A stretch of 64,000 bases of DNA, taken from the NCBI GenBank assembly GCA_004020875.1, contig SAPZ01000012.1:1-64000 (forward strand), given 5' to 3'. A program made the position numbers and the translations under genes. Source of the DNA: Mesorhizobium sp. GTDB lineage: Bacteria; Pseudomonadota; Alphaproteobacteria; Rhizobiales; Rhizobiaceae. Below are positions 1-9,077 of this stretch, one piece after another; within the stretch, counting starts at the first letter, position 1, and each line of letters begins with the position of its first letter. Under the pieces are notes generated by a model. It saw nothing but the letters and a program-made list of their open reading frames with translations, was not told where the DNA came from and made no database searches.

Positions 1-73
1 GGGCGGGGCAAGTCCCCCACCCGGACCTTCGGTCCTACCGCCCCACAAGGGGGAGGTAGGGGAAGGCGCAGCC
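1..73. repeat. Partial rhizobial palindromic intergenic repeat
   Basis: This GC-rich stretch contains a short hairpin (GGACC / GGTCC, 23-35) and the string CCCCACAAGGGGGAGG (41-56). It resembles the repeat at 48121-48232. It is cut by the window edge, so its full extent is unknown. No coding frame is convincing. Confidence 0.5.
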
Positions 74-75
74 AA

Positions 76-106
76 CAAAAAACCCGCCTCGAAGGCGGGT
101 TTTCAA
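76..106 (-). terminator. Rho-independent terminator of rpmE
   Basis: A perfect 9-bp stem (AACCCGCCT 81-89, AGGCGGGTT 93-101) has a 3-base loop. On the minus strand it is followed by a T-run, seen as A's at 76-82 on the plus strand. It lies 20 bases past the rpmE stop codon. Confidence 0.88.
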
Positions 107-126
107 AATCTGCTGGTGTATCCGGC

Positions 127-348
127 TTAGAGGCCGAAACCCTCGAAACGCTTCTTGAACTTCGACAGGCGGCCGCCGCGGTCGAGCAGGGTCTGCTGGC
201 CGCCGGTCCAGGCCGGGTGCGTGGTCGGGTCGATGTCGAGGTTCATCGTGTCGCCTTCCTTGCCCCAGGTCGAGCGGGTCAGATATTCGGTGCCGTCGGT
301 CATGACGACCTTGATGGTGTGGTAGTCGGGATGGATATCGGCCTTCAT
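127..348 (-). CDS. rpmE: 50S ribosomal protein L31
   Basis: This encodes a 73-residue L31, a small protein of the large ribosomal subunit at the intersubunit bridge. The start [10 protein letters not shown] is typical of the family. The open frame extends 49 codons further upstream, but that extension has no L31 similarity, so the ATG at 346-348 was chosen. The protein has no cysteine, so it lacks the CxxC zinc motif and belongs to the zinc-independent C-minus type. The gene is divergent from the ABC exporter and ends in a strong terminator. Confidence 0.95.
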   Translation of the reverse strand: MKADIHPDYHTIKVVMTDGTEYLTRSTWGKEGDTMNLDIDPTTHPAWTGGQQTLLDRGGRLSKFKKRFEGFGL

Positions 349-554
349 TGTCTTATGTCCTGGCTTGCCGGCGCCGGTGACGGGCCAAAGGCCTGCGTCG
401 ATGCGCCCCTTTTTAAAACTCGAAGCCGCAGCTAATGAAAAGCCACGGCTTCTAAAACGGTCGGCGAGCCTATACATCAGCCGGAATTGAATCACAAGGC
501 CGCGGCGAGCGCATATTGAAGCGCGGTATTGACCAGCGGCCAGAGGAAATGCTC

Positions 555-2357
555 ATGGCGGATATCGGTGCCAGTGGAGACCAGCGCAGGCGCTCGGTCC
601 GGCCGCTGAGAAACCTTTTCCCCTATATCACGCGCTACCGGAAACTGGCGGTCGGCGCCATCATCTCGCTGATCGTGGCGGCGATGACCACGCTCGCCTT
701 GCCGATGGCCGTGCGGCGCATGATCGACCATGGCTTCCAGGCATCGGGCTCCACCTTGATCGCCGAATATTTCGCGGCCCTGGTGGCGATGGCGGCGCTG
801 CTCGCCGCGGCTTCGGCCAGCCGCTATTATTTCGTCATCACGCTTGGCGAGCGGGTCGTGGCCGACATCCGCCGCGACGTTTTCTCCCATGTCACGACGC
901 TGTCGCCCGCCTTTTTCGATCGCGCGCATTCGGGTGAGATCGTATCGCGGCTGGCCGCCGACACCACGCAGGTAAAGTCGGCCGTCGGCGCCACCGCATC
1001 CGTCGCGCTACGCAACCTCATCCTCGGCCTCGGCGCGGTGGCGATGATGGTCGTCACCAGCCCAAAGCTTTCCGGACTGGTGATCGCGGCCATTCCGGTG
1101 ATCGTGCTGCCGCTGGTCGCCTTCGGCCGTTCGGTGCGCCGCAAGTCCCGGCTAGCGCAGGATACACTTGCCGAAGCCACCGCCTATGCCAGCGAGCAGA
1201 TCAGCGCCGTTCGCACGCTGCAGGCCTTCACCAACGAGAAGCTGGTTACCGGCCGTTTTGCGGACGCCGTCGACGCCGCCTTCGAAGCAGCACGGGCCTC
1301 GGTGTTCGCGCGCTCGTTCCTGACCTTCTTCGCCATCTTCATGATTTTTTCCTCGGTTGTGGCGGTGCTGTGGTTCGGCTCGCGCGACGTGCTTGCCGGC
1401 ACGCTATCGCCCGGCACGCTCAGCCAGTTCCTGCTTTATTCGGTGTTCGCCGCCGGCGCGCTCGGCGCGCTGTCGGAGGTCTGGAGCGAACTGTCGCAGG
1501 CCGCCGGCGCCGCCGAGCGGCTGACGGAGATCCTGGCCGAGACGCCAACGATCCAGCGGCCGGTCGATCCTGTTGCCTTGCCGGCCACCGCCAAGGGCGC
1601 GATCAGCTTCGACGACGTCTCCTTTTCCTATCCGGCACGGCCGGACCGCGCCGCCGTGCACGGCCTGAGCTTCCAGGTGAAGCCCGGCGAGACGGTGGCG
1701 ATCGTCGGGCCTTCGGGCGCCGGCAAAAGCACCGTCTTCTCGCTGATCCTGCGCTTCTACGATCCCGAGAGCGGCTGCGTCGCCATCGACGGCATCGATT
1801 TGCGCAAGGCTGATCCGGCCGCCATCCGCCAGCGCATCGCGATCGTGCCGCAAGACGTCACCGTCTTCGCGGCAAGCGTCCGCGACAATATCGGCTTCGG
1901 CCGGCAGGGCGCCAGCGACGCCGAGATCGAGGCCGCGGCCAGTGCGGCCCTGGCCAACGAATTCATCGTCAGGCTGGGCAACGGCTATGACAGCCAGGTC
2001 GGCGAGCGCGGCGTGACGCTGTCGGGCGGCCAGCGCCAGCGCATCGCGATTGCCCGCGCCATCCTGCGCGACGCGCCGATCCTTCTGCTCGACGAAGCGA
2101 CCTCGGCGCTCGACGCCGAAAGCGAAACCCTGGTGCAAAAGGCGCTGGAGCGGCTGATGCGCGGCCGCACGACCATCGTCATCGCGCACCGTCTGGCGAC
2201 GGTGCTCAAGGCCGACCGCATCCTCGTGATGGAAGGCGGCCGCATCGTCGAGGAAGGCACGCATCAGAGCCTTGTCGCCAAGGGCGGCACCTATGCGCGC
2301 CTCGCCAAGCTGCAGTTCGAGGCTGGCGCCGGCGCCTTCAAAGGCGCGGCGGAGTAG
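555..2357 (+). CDS. ABC exporter, fused permease and ATPase (MsbA-like)
   Basis: This is a 600-residue half-transporter of the ABC exporter type that should work as a homodimer in the inner membrane. The N-terminal half (about residues 20-320) holds the six-helix transmembrane domain. The C-terminal half is the ATPase, with Walker A GPSGAGKS near 385, signature LSGGQ near 489, Walker B ILLLDEATSALD near 510 and the H-loop IAHR near 543. The start at 555 is preferred because GAGGA at 543-547 sits seven bases before it; in-frame ATGs at 516 and 549 are alternatives. Lipid or drug export is the family role, but the substrate cannot be read from sequence. It stands alone next to rpmE. Confidence 0.9.
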   Translation: MADIGASGDQRRRSVRPLRNLFPYITRYRKLAVGAIISLIVAAMTTLALPMAVRRMIDHGFQASGSTLIAEYFAALVAMAALLAAASASRYYFVITLGERVVADIRRDVFSHVTTLSPAFFDRAHSGEIVSRLAADTTQVKSAVGATASVALRNLILGLGAVAMMVVTSPKLSGLVIAAIPVIVLPLVAFGRSVRRKSRLAQDTLAEATAYASEQISAVRTLQAFTNEKLVTGRFADAVDAAFEAARASVFARSFLTFFAIFMIFSSVVAVLWFGSRDVLAGTLSPGTLSQFLLYSVFAAGALGALSEVWSELSQAAGAAERLTEILAETPTIQRPVDPVALPATAKGAISFDDVSFSYPARPDRAAVHGLSFQVKPGETVAIVGPSGAGKSTVFSLILRFYDPESGCVAIDGIDLRKADPAAIRQRIAIVPQDVTVFAASVRDNIGFGRQGASDAEIEAAASAALANEFIVRLGNGYDSQVGERGVTLSGGQRQRIAIARAILRDAPILLLDEATSALDAESETLVQKALERLMRGRTTIVIAHRLATVLKADRILVMEGGRIVEEGTHQSLVAKGGTYARLAKLQFEAGAGAFKGAAE

Positions 2358-2388
2358 CCGCACCCGGCTGGTTTCGAACCGTCTCGCG

Positions 2389-3873
2389 TCAGCCGCCGTA
2401 GCGCTTGCGCAGATGCTCCGTGAAGTAAGCGGCGTTCAGCTTCTCGCCGGTGGCGCGCTCGAGCAGGTCCGGCGTCGACCAGCGCGAGCCCTGCGACCAG
2501 ATTTTTGCGCGACGCCACTCGTTGATGGCGCTGAAATCGCCCTTGGCGAGGTCCTCGTCGGCCGACGGATGCTCCTTGGTCAGCGCCGCCCATTGCTGCG
2601 CCGCCATCATGGCGCCTAGCGTGTAGGAGGGGAAATAGCCGAAGGCGGCGCCCGGCCAATGCACATCCTGCATCGGGCCGTCGGCCGGGTTGTCGATGGT
2701 CGAGAGGCCTAGATAGTCGCGCATCTTGGCGTCCCATGCTTCCGGCAGGTCGGCGACCTCCAGCCGGCCGGACACGAGCTCCTGCTCGAGCTCGTAGCGC
2801 AGGATGACATGCAGCGGATAGGTGACCTCATCGGCGTCGACGCGGATCAGGCCGCGCTCGACGTGGTGGACATGCGGCAGGATGTCGTCGAGCGCCCAGG
2901 CTTCGCCGAGATGTCTTTCGACCACCGGCAGCGCCCAGCGCCAGAAAGCCGGGTTGCGGCCGATCTGCTTCTCGACGAACAGGCTCTGGCTCTCATGCAC
3001 GGCCATGCCGCGCGCCTTCCCGAGCGGCCAATGCGACCAGGCTTTCGGGAGGTTCTGCTCGTAGAGCGCATGGCCGGTCTCGTGCAGCACGCCCATCAGC
3101 GCCGATAGGAAATCGGAGGTCTTGTAGCGGGTGGTGATGCGCACATCGGTCGGCACTCCGCCGCAGAAGGGATGGTGCGATACCGACAGCGAGCCATGGG
3201 TGAGGTCGAAGCCGACGGCGGTCATCATGGCAAGGCCGAGCTCGCGCTGGCGGTCAATGGCGTAGCTGCCGGAGAGCGGCTTCAGCGGATGCTTCGCCAG
3301 GCGTGCATCCTGCACGGCCAGCGCATGCGGCAGGAAATCCTTGAGAAAGGTCTTCAGCTCGGCAAACACCGGCGTGATGTCCGCAGCGCGGTTGCCGGGA
3401 TCATACTGTTCCATCAGCGCGTCATAGGAGGCGAGGCCGAGCGCGTCGGCACGCAGCGCAGCTTCCTCGCGCACCAGCGCCACAACGCCTTCCAGCGCCG
3501 GCAGGAAGCCCGCCCAGTCGTTCCTGGCGCGCAAACTCCGCCAAAGCTGCTCGGAACGCATGCGCGCCACCGTCTGGCGCTCGACGAATTCGGCCGGCAG
3601 GCAGGTGAGATTGGTATATTGCCGGCGCAGTTCCCTGACAGCCGCCTGCTGCTCTTCGCTCAGGCGCTCGGCCTCAGCGGCTGAAATCCAATCGCCGATC
3701 TCCGGCGCGGTCGCCTGGCGATGCAGCATGCCGGCAAGCGAGGACATCGCCTCGGCGCGCTTCTCGCCGCCGCCGACCGCCATATGTGTCGCCTCATCGG
3801 CGCCGAGAATGGCCAAAGCGTGCTCGAGCGCTTCGAGCTTATGACCGAGTTCGTCGAGTTTCTGGAAGGACAT
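2389..3873 (-). CDS. M32 family metallocarboxypeptidase
   Basis: This is a 494-residue thermostable-carboxypeptidase-1-type enzyme that removes C-terminal residues from peptides, probably in the cytosol because no signal peptide is seen. The zinc motif HETGH lies near residues 262-266. The downstream HESQS motif near 292, which supplies the third zinc ligand in the family, is present. The length matches the family (about 500). The start at 3873 (MSFQKLDELG) excludes a 20-codon upstream extension without family similarity. It converges on the ABC exporter gene with a short gap, and no operon partner is visible. Confidence 0.93.
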   Translation of the reverse strand: MSFQKLDELGHKLEALEHALAILGADEATHMAVGGGEKRAEAMSSLAGMLHRQATAPEIGDWISAAEAERLSEEQQAAVRELRRQYTNLTCLPAEFVERQTVARMRSEQLWRSLRARNDWAGFLPALEGVVALVREEAALRADALGLASYDALMEQYDPGNRAADITPVFAELKTFLKDFLPHALAVQDARLAKHPLKPLSGSYAIDRQRELGLAMMTAVGFDLTHGSLSVSHHPFCGGVPTDVRITTRYKTSDFLSALMGVLHETGHALYEQNLPKAWSHWPLGKARGMAVHESQSLFVEKQIGRNPAFWRWALPVVERHLGEAWALDDILPHVHHVERGLIRVDADEVTYPLHVILRYELEQELVSGRLEVADLPEAWDAKMRDYLGLSTIDNPADGPMQDVHWPGAAFGYFPSYTLGAMMAAQQWAALTKEHPSADEDLAKGDFSAINEWRRAKIWSQGSRWSTPDLLERATGEKLNAAYFTEHLRKRYGG

Positions 3874-4020
3874 AGATATACCCGGCTGCGAGTTGCCTGG
3901 CGCGAAAAGATACCATGGCGCCGGGCTTGGCAACCCTGACCGGCTGGATAAGCGTCAACCGGTCTTGCCTAAGGGCGGCGGTGCGTGATCAATGCCGGGA
4001 GCAAACTGCTGGAGGGGACA

Positions 4021-4374
4021 GTGATCGGCAATATCCTGGTCGGGCTGGTGGCGCTGATCCACTTCTATATCGTCTATCTTGAGATGGTCTTGTGGGATAC
4101 GCCGCGCGCCCGCAAGGCGTTCGGACTGACGCCGGAATTCGCCAGCGCCTCGAAGGTGCTCGCCGCCAATCAGGGCCTCTATAACGGCTTCCTCGCCGCC
4201 GGGCTGTTCTGGGGGCTCTACCTCGGCGCCGCAGGCTTTCAGATCAAAATGTTCTTCCTGCTCTGCGTCGCGATAGCCGGCCTCTACGGCGCGGCGACCG
4301 TTGGCCGCAAGATCCTCTTCATTCAGACGGTGCCGGCGGTGCTCGCCATCGTCGCGCTTTGGCTCGCCCTGTAG
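4021..4374 (+). CDS. DUF1304 family integral membrane protein
   Basis: This is a 117-residue protein with about four hydrophobic helices and the DUF1304 pattern (HFYIVYLEMVLWDTPRARKAFGL, followed by a conserved NQGLYNGFLAAGL). Its function is unknown across the family. A GTG start at 4021 is chosen because GGAGGGG (4011-4017) lies just before it. A GTG at 3985 in the same frame would add 12 polar residues. It is a single gene, transcribed towards an exported protein on the other strand. Confidence 0.85.
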   Translation: MIGNILVGLVALIHFYIVYLEMVLWDTPRARKAFGLTPEFASASKVLAANQGLYNGFLAAGLFWGLYLGAAGFQIKMFFLLCVAIAGLYGAATVGRKILFIQTVPAVLAIVALWLAL

Positions 4375-4455
4375 TCAAAACAGACGAAAAAGGACGCCCT
4401 CGGGGGGCAGCTCCCGCAGGCGCCAAGTGGTCCCTTTCGTTTCCTCCGGAAGACG

Positions 4456-4881
4456 TCAGCCGTTCGGATAGTTTCCGCCATCGGAACCATCGCCTATCAT
4501 GGTGCCGCTGCCGGTATCGTTTATCAGCCTCTGGTCGACATTGTCGAGCTTGCGCAGCAGGTCATGATATTGCACCGACGGTATCCTGCCATGGTCCGAG
4601 GCCGCGACATGCTCGGCGGCCTGGCTGATGCGCGCGGCGCGCATGTGCAGTTGCTGCGCTTCCGAGGCCGAGATGCTGTTCGCTTCTCGGGCCTGGGCGA
4701 TGCCTTGTTCCACACCCTGGATCTGATCGATCAGACCGGTCACGCGCGGGCCCGTGAAATCGGTTGAAGCGGTCGCGTCGAGAACCCCCTTGTGGTGCCC
4801 GGCCGCATAGGCGCCGGCGAATGGGGCCGCGATCAGTGCGGCAACCAGAGTTACAGTCTTGAGAGATGTTGAAGCGCGCAT
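4456..4881 (-). CDS. Small exported protein of unknown function
   Basis: I do not recognise this 141-residue protein. It opens with a clear signal peptide (MRASTSLKTV, then a hydrophobic core ending in AYAAG), so the mature part should be periplasmic. The mature region is mostly helical and polar with no cysteine, and ends in a Gly/Asp/Ser-rich tail. The start at 4881 is supported by GGAGGA upstream; an open 32-codon extension lacks a ribosome-binding site. A 250-base AT-richer gap separates it from the MotB-like gene and may hold its promoter. Confidence 0.7.
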   Translation of the reverse strand: MRASTSLKTVTLVAALIAAPFAGAYAAGHHKGVLDATASTDFTGPRVTGLIDQIQGVEQGIAQAREANSISASEAQQLHMRAARISQAAEHVAASDHGRIPSVQYHDLLRKLDNVDQRLINDTGSGTMIGDGSDGGNYPNG

Positions 4882-5131
4882 GGCGGCGCATCCTCCTGCC
4901 AAGGAAGGAAGCGGTCGCGCCGCCAGCCTTCCGACTTCCCGGGCCGTCCAGTTCCGTCGCGTCGCGATGGGAGGCATCGCCGGCGGTCCTCGGCCCTGCG
5001 CGGCAAATTAGGTGCGTCGATCTGCAATGCGTAATTAAAAAAAGATAATATTTTCAGGTCTTGCCGCCGGAACTTGTCGCTCTAAGTATTCAGCGGAAAA
5101 ACAACTTCCCGTGACTTTTCGTGACAATAGT

Positions 5132-6160
5132 TCACCGTTCGGTGAGCTTCAGTTCAATGCGGCGGTTCTTGCTGCGCGCCTCGTCGGTGTCGGCCGGGTC
5201 GAGCGGCTGGAATTCGCCGAAACCGGCGGCGACCAGCCGGTTGGGCGGCACGCCGTTCTCGATGAGGAACTTCACCACCGAGGTGGCGCGCGCGGTCGAC
5301 AGCTCCCAGTTGTCGCGATAACGGCCGGTGCCGGACAGCGGCTTGTTGTCGGTGTGGCCGTCGACGCGCAACACCCAGCTGATTTCCGGCGGGATTTCCT
5401 TCTGCAATTCGATGATGGCGTCGGCGAGCTTCTTCATCTCGACCTTGCCGGCATCGTTGATCTCATCGGAGCCGGTCGGGAACAGCACCTCCGACTGGAA
5501 AACGAAGCGGTCGCCGACGATACGGATGTTCTCTCGATCGGCCAGGATCTCGCGCAGGCGGCCGAAGAAGTCGGAACGGTAGCGGTTGAGCTCCTGCACG
5601 CGCTGCGCCAGCGCCACGTTCAGGCGGCGGCCGAGATCGGCGATCTTGGTGTTGGAGTCGCGGTCGCGCTGCTCGGAGACGTTGAGCGCGTCTTCCAGCG
5701 CGCCGATCTGCTTGCGAAGCGCTGCGATCTGCTGGTTGAGGATCTCGACCTGGCTCAGCGCCTGCTGGCTGATCTGGCGCTGGTTGCTGAGCTCTCCCGA
5801 GAGCTCGTCCGCCCGCTTGTTGGCCGCGTCGCCGGCGCCGGCGCCCTGCGCCAGCAGCTGTTCGAGGCGGTTCTTTTCGGCCTGCGCCGCCGACAGCGAC
5901 GCCTGCAGGTTAGCGAGCGAATCCTCCTTGTCCTGGCTGTTCGTGCGCTCCAGCGCAAGCAACTGGGTCAGCTCGTTGATCTGCGAGTTGAGGCGGTTCA
6001 GCACCGCGTCCTTGCCGGAAATCTCTCGGCTGAGCAGGAACTGCGCCAGCACGAAGACTGTGAGCAGGAACATGATGGCGAGCAGCAGCGTCGACAGCGC
6101 GTCGACGAAGCCCGGCCAATAGTCGATGCGGCGGTCGGCGCGCCGTCTTGCCAGCGCCAC
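5132..6160 (-). CDS. MotB/OmpA-like peptidoglycan-binding stator protein
   Basis: This 342-residue protein has one N-terminal membrane helix (about 18-42), a long coiled coil (about 48-165) and a C-terminal OmpA-type peptidoglycan-binding domain (about 210-342, with GHTDNKPLSG near 267-276). Asp20 in FVDALSTLLLAIMF sits where MotB proteins carry the ion-translocating aspartate. The GTG start follows the MotA-like stop with a single base between, so the two are probably translationally coupled and form an ion-driven membrane complex. This pair is not next to flagellar genes. A role in envelope mechanics is inferred. Confidence 0.88.
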   Translation of the reverse strand: MALARRRADRRIDYWPGFVDALSTLLLAIMFLLTVFVLAQFLLSREISGKDAVLNRLNSQINELTQLLALERTNSQDKEDSLANLQASLSAAQAEKNRLEQLLAQGAGAGDAANKRADELSGELSNQRQISQQALSQVEILNQQIAALRKQIGALEDALNVSEQRDRDSNTKIADLGRRLNVALAQRVQELNRYRSDFFGRLREILADRENIRIVGDRFVFQSEVLFPTGSDEINDAGKVEMKKLADAIIELQKEIPPEISWVLRVDGHTDNKPLSGTGRYRDNWELSTARATSVVKFLIENGVPPNRLVAAGFGEFQPLDPADTDEARSKNRRIELKLTER

Positions 6161-6161
6161 G

Positions 6162-7181
6162 TCAGTGGACCCCTTGCTTCTTCAGCGCGTCGGCGATCTT
6201 TTCCAGCGTGTTGCGCATGGCCTTCTGCTCATCGGACTGGGCCTCGACCCAGTCTCGCATGATCTGCTGCTCCGAGCGCATGTTCTTCACCAGCCCCGAA
6301 ATGCCGTCGGCGAGGTTGGCCATGGCGGTGGCGACACGCGGATTGGAGCCGCCGCCATTCTCCTGCAGGCTGCGCAGCCGTTCCGACAGCAGCCGGATGT
6401 CCTCGGAGGATTCGGTCTTGGCCGCGTCGGAGACGACGATGTCCGACGACAGGTCGGTGACCGACGACAGCCAGTTCTCGAGCTCGGTGTAGAAGCGGGT
6501 CTGGGCGCGGCCGGCCTGCAAGTCGAGGAAGCCGAGCACGAGCGAGCCGGAAAGGCCGAACAGCGAGGACGAAAACGCGGTGCCCATGCCGGCGAGCGGC
6601 GCCGACAGGCCCTGCTTCAGCGCATCCAAGACAGCCGCGGCATCGCCGGTGCCGGGGTCCAGCGCCTCGATCGTCTCGCGGATCGAGGCGATGGTGTTGA
6701 GCAGGCCCCAGAAGGTGCCGAGCAGGCCAAGGAACACCAGCAGGCCGACCAGATAGCGCGAGGTGTCCCGGCTCTCGTCGAGGCGGGTGGCGATGGAATC
6801 GAGCATCGTGCGCATCGATGAGGTCGAGAAGGCGATCGTCGACGAGCGGCCGATCATCGCCTTCATCGGCGCCAGAAGCACCGGCTCGGTGGTCTCGGAG
6901 CCGGCGCGGAAGGAATTGACCCAGCGCACCTCGCGGAACAGCCGCCCGACCTGGACGAAGGCAAGCAGGATGCCTACCGCCAACACGCCGACGATCAATC
7001 CGTTGAGGCCCGGATTGCTCGAGAAGGCGGTTGAGATCTGGCGGGTGAGGATGGCTGCGATGAAGGCAACGATGATCAGGAAGATCACCATGGTGAGCAG
7101 GAAGACCTGCGGGCTCGACAGCTTGTGCGGATCGTAGACCAGGACATCCGAGCGCCTGCCGAAGGATCTGAGAAAAGCCAT
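6162..7181 (-). CDS. MotA/TolQ/ExbB-like proton-channel protein
   Basis: This is a 339-residue membrane protein with hydrophobic helices at about 25-45, 58-80, 142-165 and 185-212. The last two form the conserved MotA/TolQ/ExbB core (LLGTFWGLLNTI and GLSAPLAGMGTAFSSSLFG). It ends in a polar cytoplasmic tail. It is the first gene of a two-gene unit with the MotB/OmpA-like protein. By family knowledge, the two would form a proton-driven stator spanning the inner membrane and gripping peptidoglycan. It is distinct from the TolQ encoded at 21195. Confidence 0.88.
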   Translation of the reverse strand: MAFLRSFGRRSDVLVYDPHKLSSPQVFLLTMVIFLIIVAFIAAILTRQISTAFSSNPGLNGLIVGVLAVGILLAFVQVGRLFREVRWVNSFRAGSETTEPVLLAPMKAMIGRSSTIAFSTSSMRTMLDSIATRLDESRDTSRYLVGLLVFLGLLGTFWGLLNTIASIRETIEALDPGTGDAAAVLDALKQGLSAPLAGMGTAFSSSLFGLSGSLVLGFLDLQAGRAQTRFYTELENWLSSVTDLSSDIVVSDAAKTESSEDIRLLSERLRSLQENGGGSNPRVATAMANLADGISGLVKNMRSEQQIMRDWVEAQSDEQKAMRNTLEKIADALKKQGVH

Positions 7182-7370
7182 CCGTGCCCCGTTTCCGATG
7201 CCACCGCCGCAGAATTGCCGCGACTCTAAACGGAATTGTGACCAAATTGAATGGTGCTTGGCAATATGGCCGGCGCCTGCCTATTTTGGCGCGAATTCCG
7301 GACGCAAGGCCATGGCGAAGGCGCGGCGGATCTGACTGCTTCACGCTCTCGCTGAAATTGCGCTCAGCTT

Positions 7371-8063
7371 TCAGAACCGGTTGATGACCAGGCAGTCGAC
7401 CATGGCGGCCAGATGCAGTCCGGCGCCGGTGACGACGAAGCCGTGCCAGACGGCGTTGTGAAAGCGCAGGCCCTTCCAGGCGAAGAAGATGACGCCGCAG
7501 GAATAGACGATGCCGCCGGCCACGAGCAGCGCCACGGAGGTCGTCGGCAGCGCCTGGACCAGCGGTCCGGCCAGCACCACGCCGCTCCAGCCGATGGCCA
7601 GGTAGAAGACGATGGCCAGCCGATCGTACCGGCCGGGCAGGAACATCTTGATGGCGATGCCGGCCAGTGCGGCGCCCCACACGACGACGATCATGGGCAG
7701 CGCCAACGGCGTGTTGTTGAGCTGGGCGAGGAAGGGCGTGTAGGTGGCGGCGATCAGGAGATAGATCGCGGCATGGTCGAAGCGACGCAGGATCCATTTC
7801 GCCGGCCAGGACACCGGCCACAGATTATAGGCCAGCGAAACCGAGAGCACGGTGAGCAGCGACACCACATAGAACACCGCGGCCACATATTCGCCCGGGC
7901 CGGAATGGAAGGCGGCCAAAGCCAGGAAAGCCGAGCCCGCAGCGATCGCCAGCACGATGCCCACCGCGTGAACGATGCCGTCGGCGATCATCTCGGCGCG
8001 CGAATAGTGCCAGCGCCCCACAAAGGGGATCTCAAGCCTCGTATCTGCGCGCGCGTCGTTCAT
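7371..8063 (-). CDS. Hemolysin III (HlyIII/PAQR) family membrane protein
   Basis: This 230-residue protein has seven predicted membrane helices. The family's conserved histidines are seen in DGIVHAVG, RRFDHAAIYLLIA and FHNAVWHGFV. Bacterial HlyIII proteins belong to the PAQR superfamily, and their role in most bacteria is unclear; the haemolysin label comes from a Bacillus homologue. The ATG at 8063 matches the usual N-terminal length. It lies 189 bases upstream of the MotA-like gene on the same strand, probably a separate transcription unit. Confidence 0.9.
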   Translation of the reverse strand: MNDARADTRLEIPFVGRWHYSRAEMIADGIVHAVGIVLAIAAGSAFLALAAFHSGPGEYVAAVFYVVSLLTVLSVSLAYNLWPVSWPAKWILRRFDHAAIYLLIAATYTPFLAQLNNTPLALPMIVVVWGAALAGIAIKMFLPGRYDRLAIVFYLAIGWSGVVLAGPLVQALPTTSVALLVAGGIVYSCGVIFFAWKGLRFHNAVWHGFVVTGAGLHLAAMVDCLVINRF

Positions 8064-8145
8064 GAATGATCCTGCATTGCCTAATCTGGGCGCTCGCGGA
8101 CCACTATTTCAAGCTTCGGTTGCGGTTTTGCGACTAAAGGCGCGC

Positions 8146-8216
8146 GTCCTTTCGACGCGTAAAGGACGGCCTTGAAGCACGTCGCGCTGAGCCGGATCCA
8201 GGCGACACGCTTCAAG
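8146..8216. repeat. Palindromic intergenic repeat, two hairpins
   Basis: Two inverted repeats lie back to back: GTCCTTT/AAAGGAC (8146-8152 and 8161-8167), then a longer imperfect one (CTTGAAGCACGTCGC 8171-8185 with GCGACACGCTTCAAG 8202-8216, two mismatches). The second looks like a degenerate copy of a palindromic element I associate with Mesorhizobium genomes. It fills the gap between suhB and the HlyIII gene and has no T-run, so it is not a standard terminator. Confidence 0.6.
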
Positions 8217-8253
8217 TCTTTGCCGCTGCACACTTCTGGGCGATATGCATTGG

Positions 8254-9054
8254 TCAGCGAGGAGCCAATGGCTTCTTCACGGTCTTGAGCAGCGCGCGCT
8301 GGATGATCTCGTTGCCGGCGACGACCTCGCCATTGTCCAGCATACCTTGCGCGCCATCCATGTCGGAGACGAAGCCGCCGGCTTCGCGCACCAGAAGGAT
8401 GCCGGCGGCGATGTCCCAGGACGACAGACCGGTTTCCCAGAAACCGTCCATGCGTCCGGCTGCGACATAGGCGAGATCGAGCGCCGCGGAGCCGAGGCGG
8501 CGAACGCCGGAAACCTCCGCCATGACATTGCGCAGCTCGATCAGGAAATTGCCGTGCTGGCCGCGGCCGAGATGCGGCACGCCGCAGCCGATGACCGCGT
8601 CGGTCAGCTTGGAGCGCCCGGCAACGCGCAGCCGACGGTCGTTCATGAAGGCGCCGCCGCCGCGCTCGGCCGTGTAGAGCTCGTCCATCGCCGGATTGTA
8701 GACGACGCCGGCGACGATCTGGCCCTGGCGCTCAAGCGCGATCGACACCGAGAAGAGCGGAATGCCGTGCAGGAAATTGGTGGTGCCGTCGAGCGGGTCG
8801 ACGATCCAGCGATGCTGGGCGTCCTCGCCCTCAACGGCGCCACGCTCCTCCATCTGAAAGGCGTAGCCCGGCCGCGCCTTCGAAAGCTCGGCGAAGACGA
8901 TCTCTTCGGCCTTGCGGTCGGCCTGGCTGACATAGTCGCCCGGTCCCTTCATCGAGACCTGCAGGTTCTGCACCTCGCCGAAGTCGCGCGACAGCGAGCG
9001 GCCGGCCTTCATCGCGGCCTGGACCATGACGTTGAGGATAGCGGAACGCGCCAT
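8254..9054 (-). CDS. suhB: Inositol monophosphatase family protein
   Basis: This 266-residue Mg2+-dependent phosphatase hydrolyses inositol-1-phosphate and related sugar phosphates. The metal-binding motifs are Glu69-Glu70, the DPLDGTTN segment (Asp86 to Asn93) and SSWDIAAG near 213. The family's usual EESG reads EERG here. The length and start are normal. The downstream order efp-suhB on one strand is common in rhizobia. E. coli SuhB also acts in rRNA antitermination; whether that holds here cannot be judged. Confidence 0.92.
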   Translation of the reverse strand: MARSAILNVMVQAAMKAGRSLSRDFGEVQNLQVSMKGPGDYVSQADRKAEEIVFAELSKARPGYAFQMEERGAVEGEDAQHRWIVDPLDGTTNFLHGIPLFSVSIALERQGQIVAGVVYNPAMDELYTAERGGGAFMNDRRLRVAGRSKLTDAVIGCGVPHLGRGQHGNFLIELRNVMAEVSGVRRLGSAALDLAYVAAGRMDGFWETGLSSWDIAAGILLVREAGGFVSDMDGAQGMLDNGEVVAGNEIIQRALLKTVKKPLAPR

Positions 9055-9077
9055 TGTTTCTTCCTGCTTTCGGCCGG

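Noticed and set aside
5132..7181. Zorya anti-phage system
   Set aside because: Only ZorA/ZorB-like proteins are present. No ZorC, ZorD helicase or ZorE nuclease lies nearby; neighbours are HlyIII and an exported protein.
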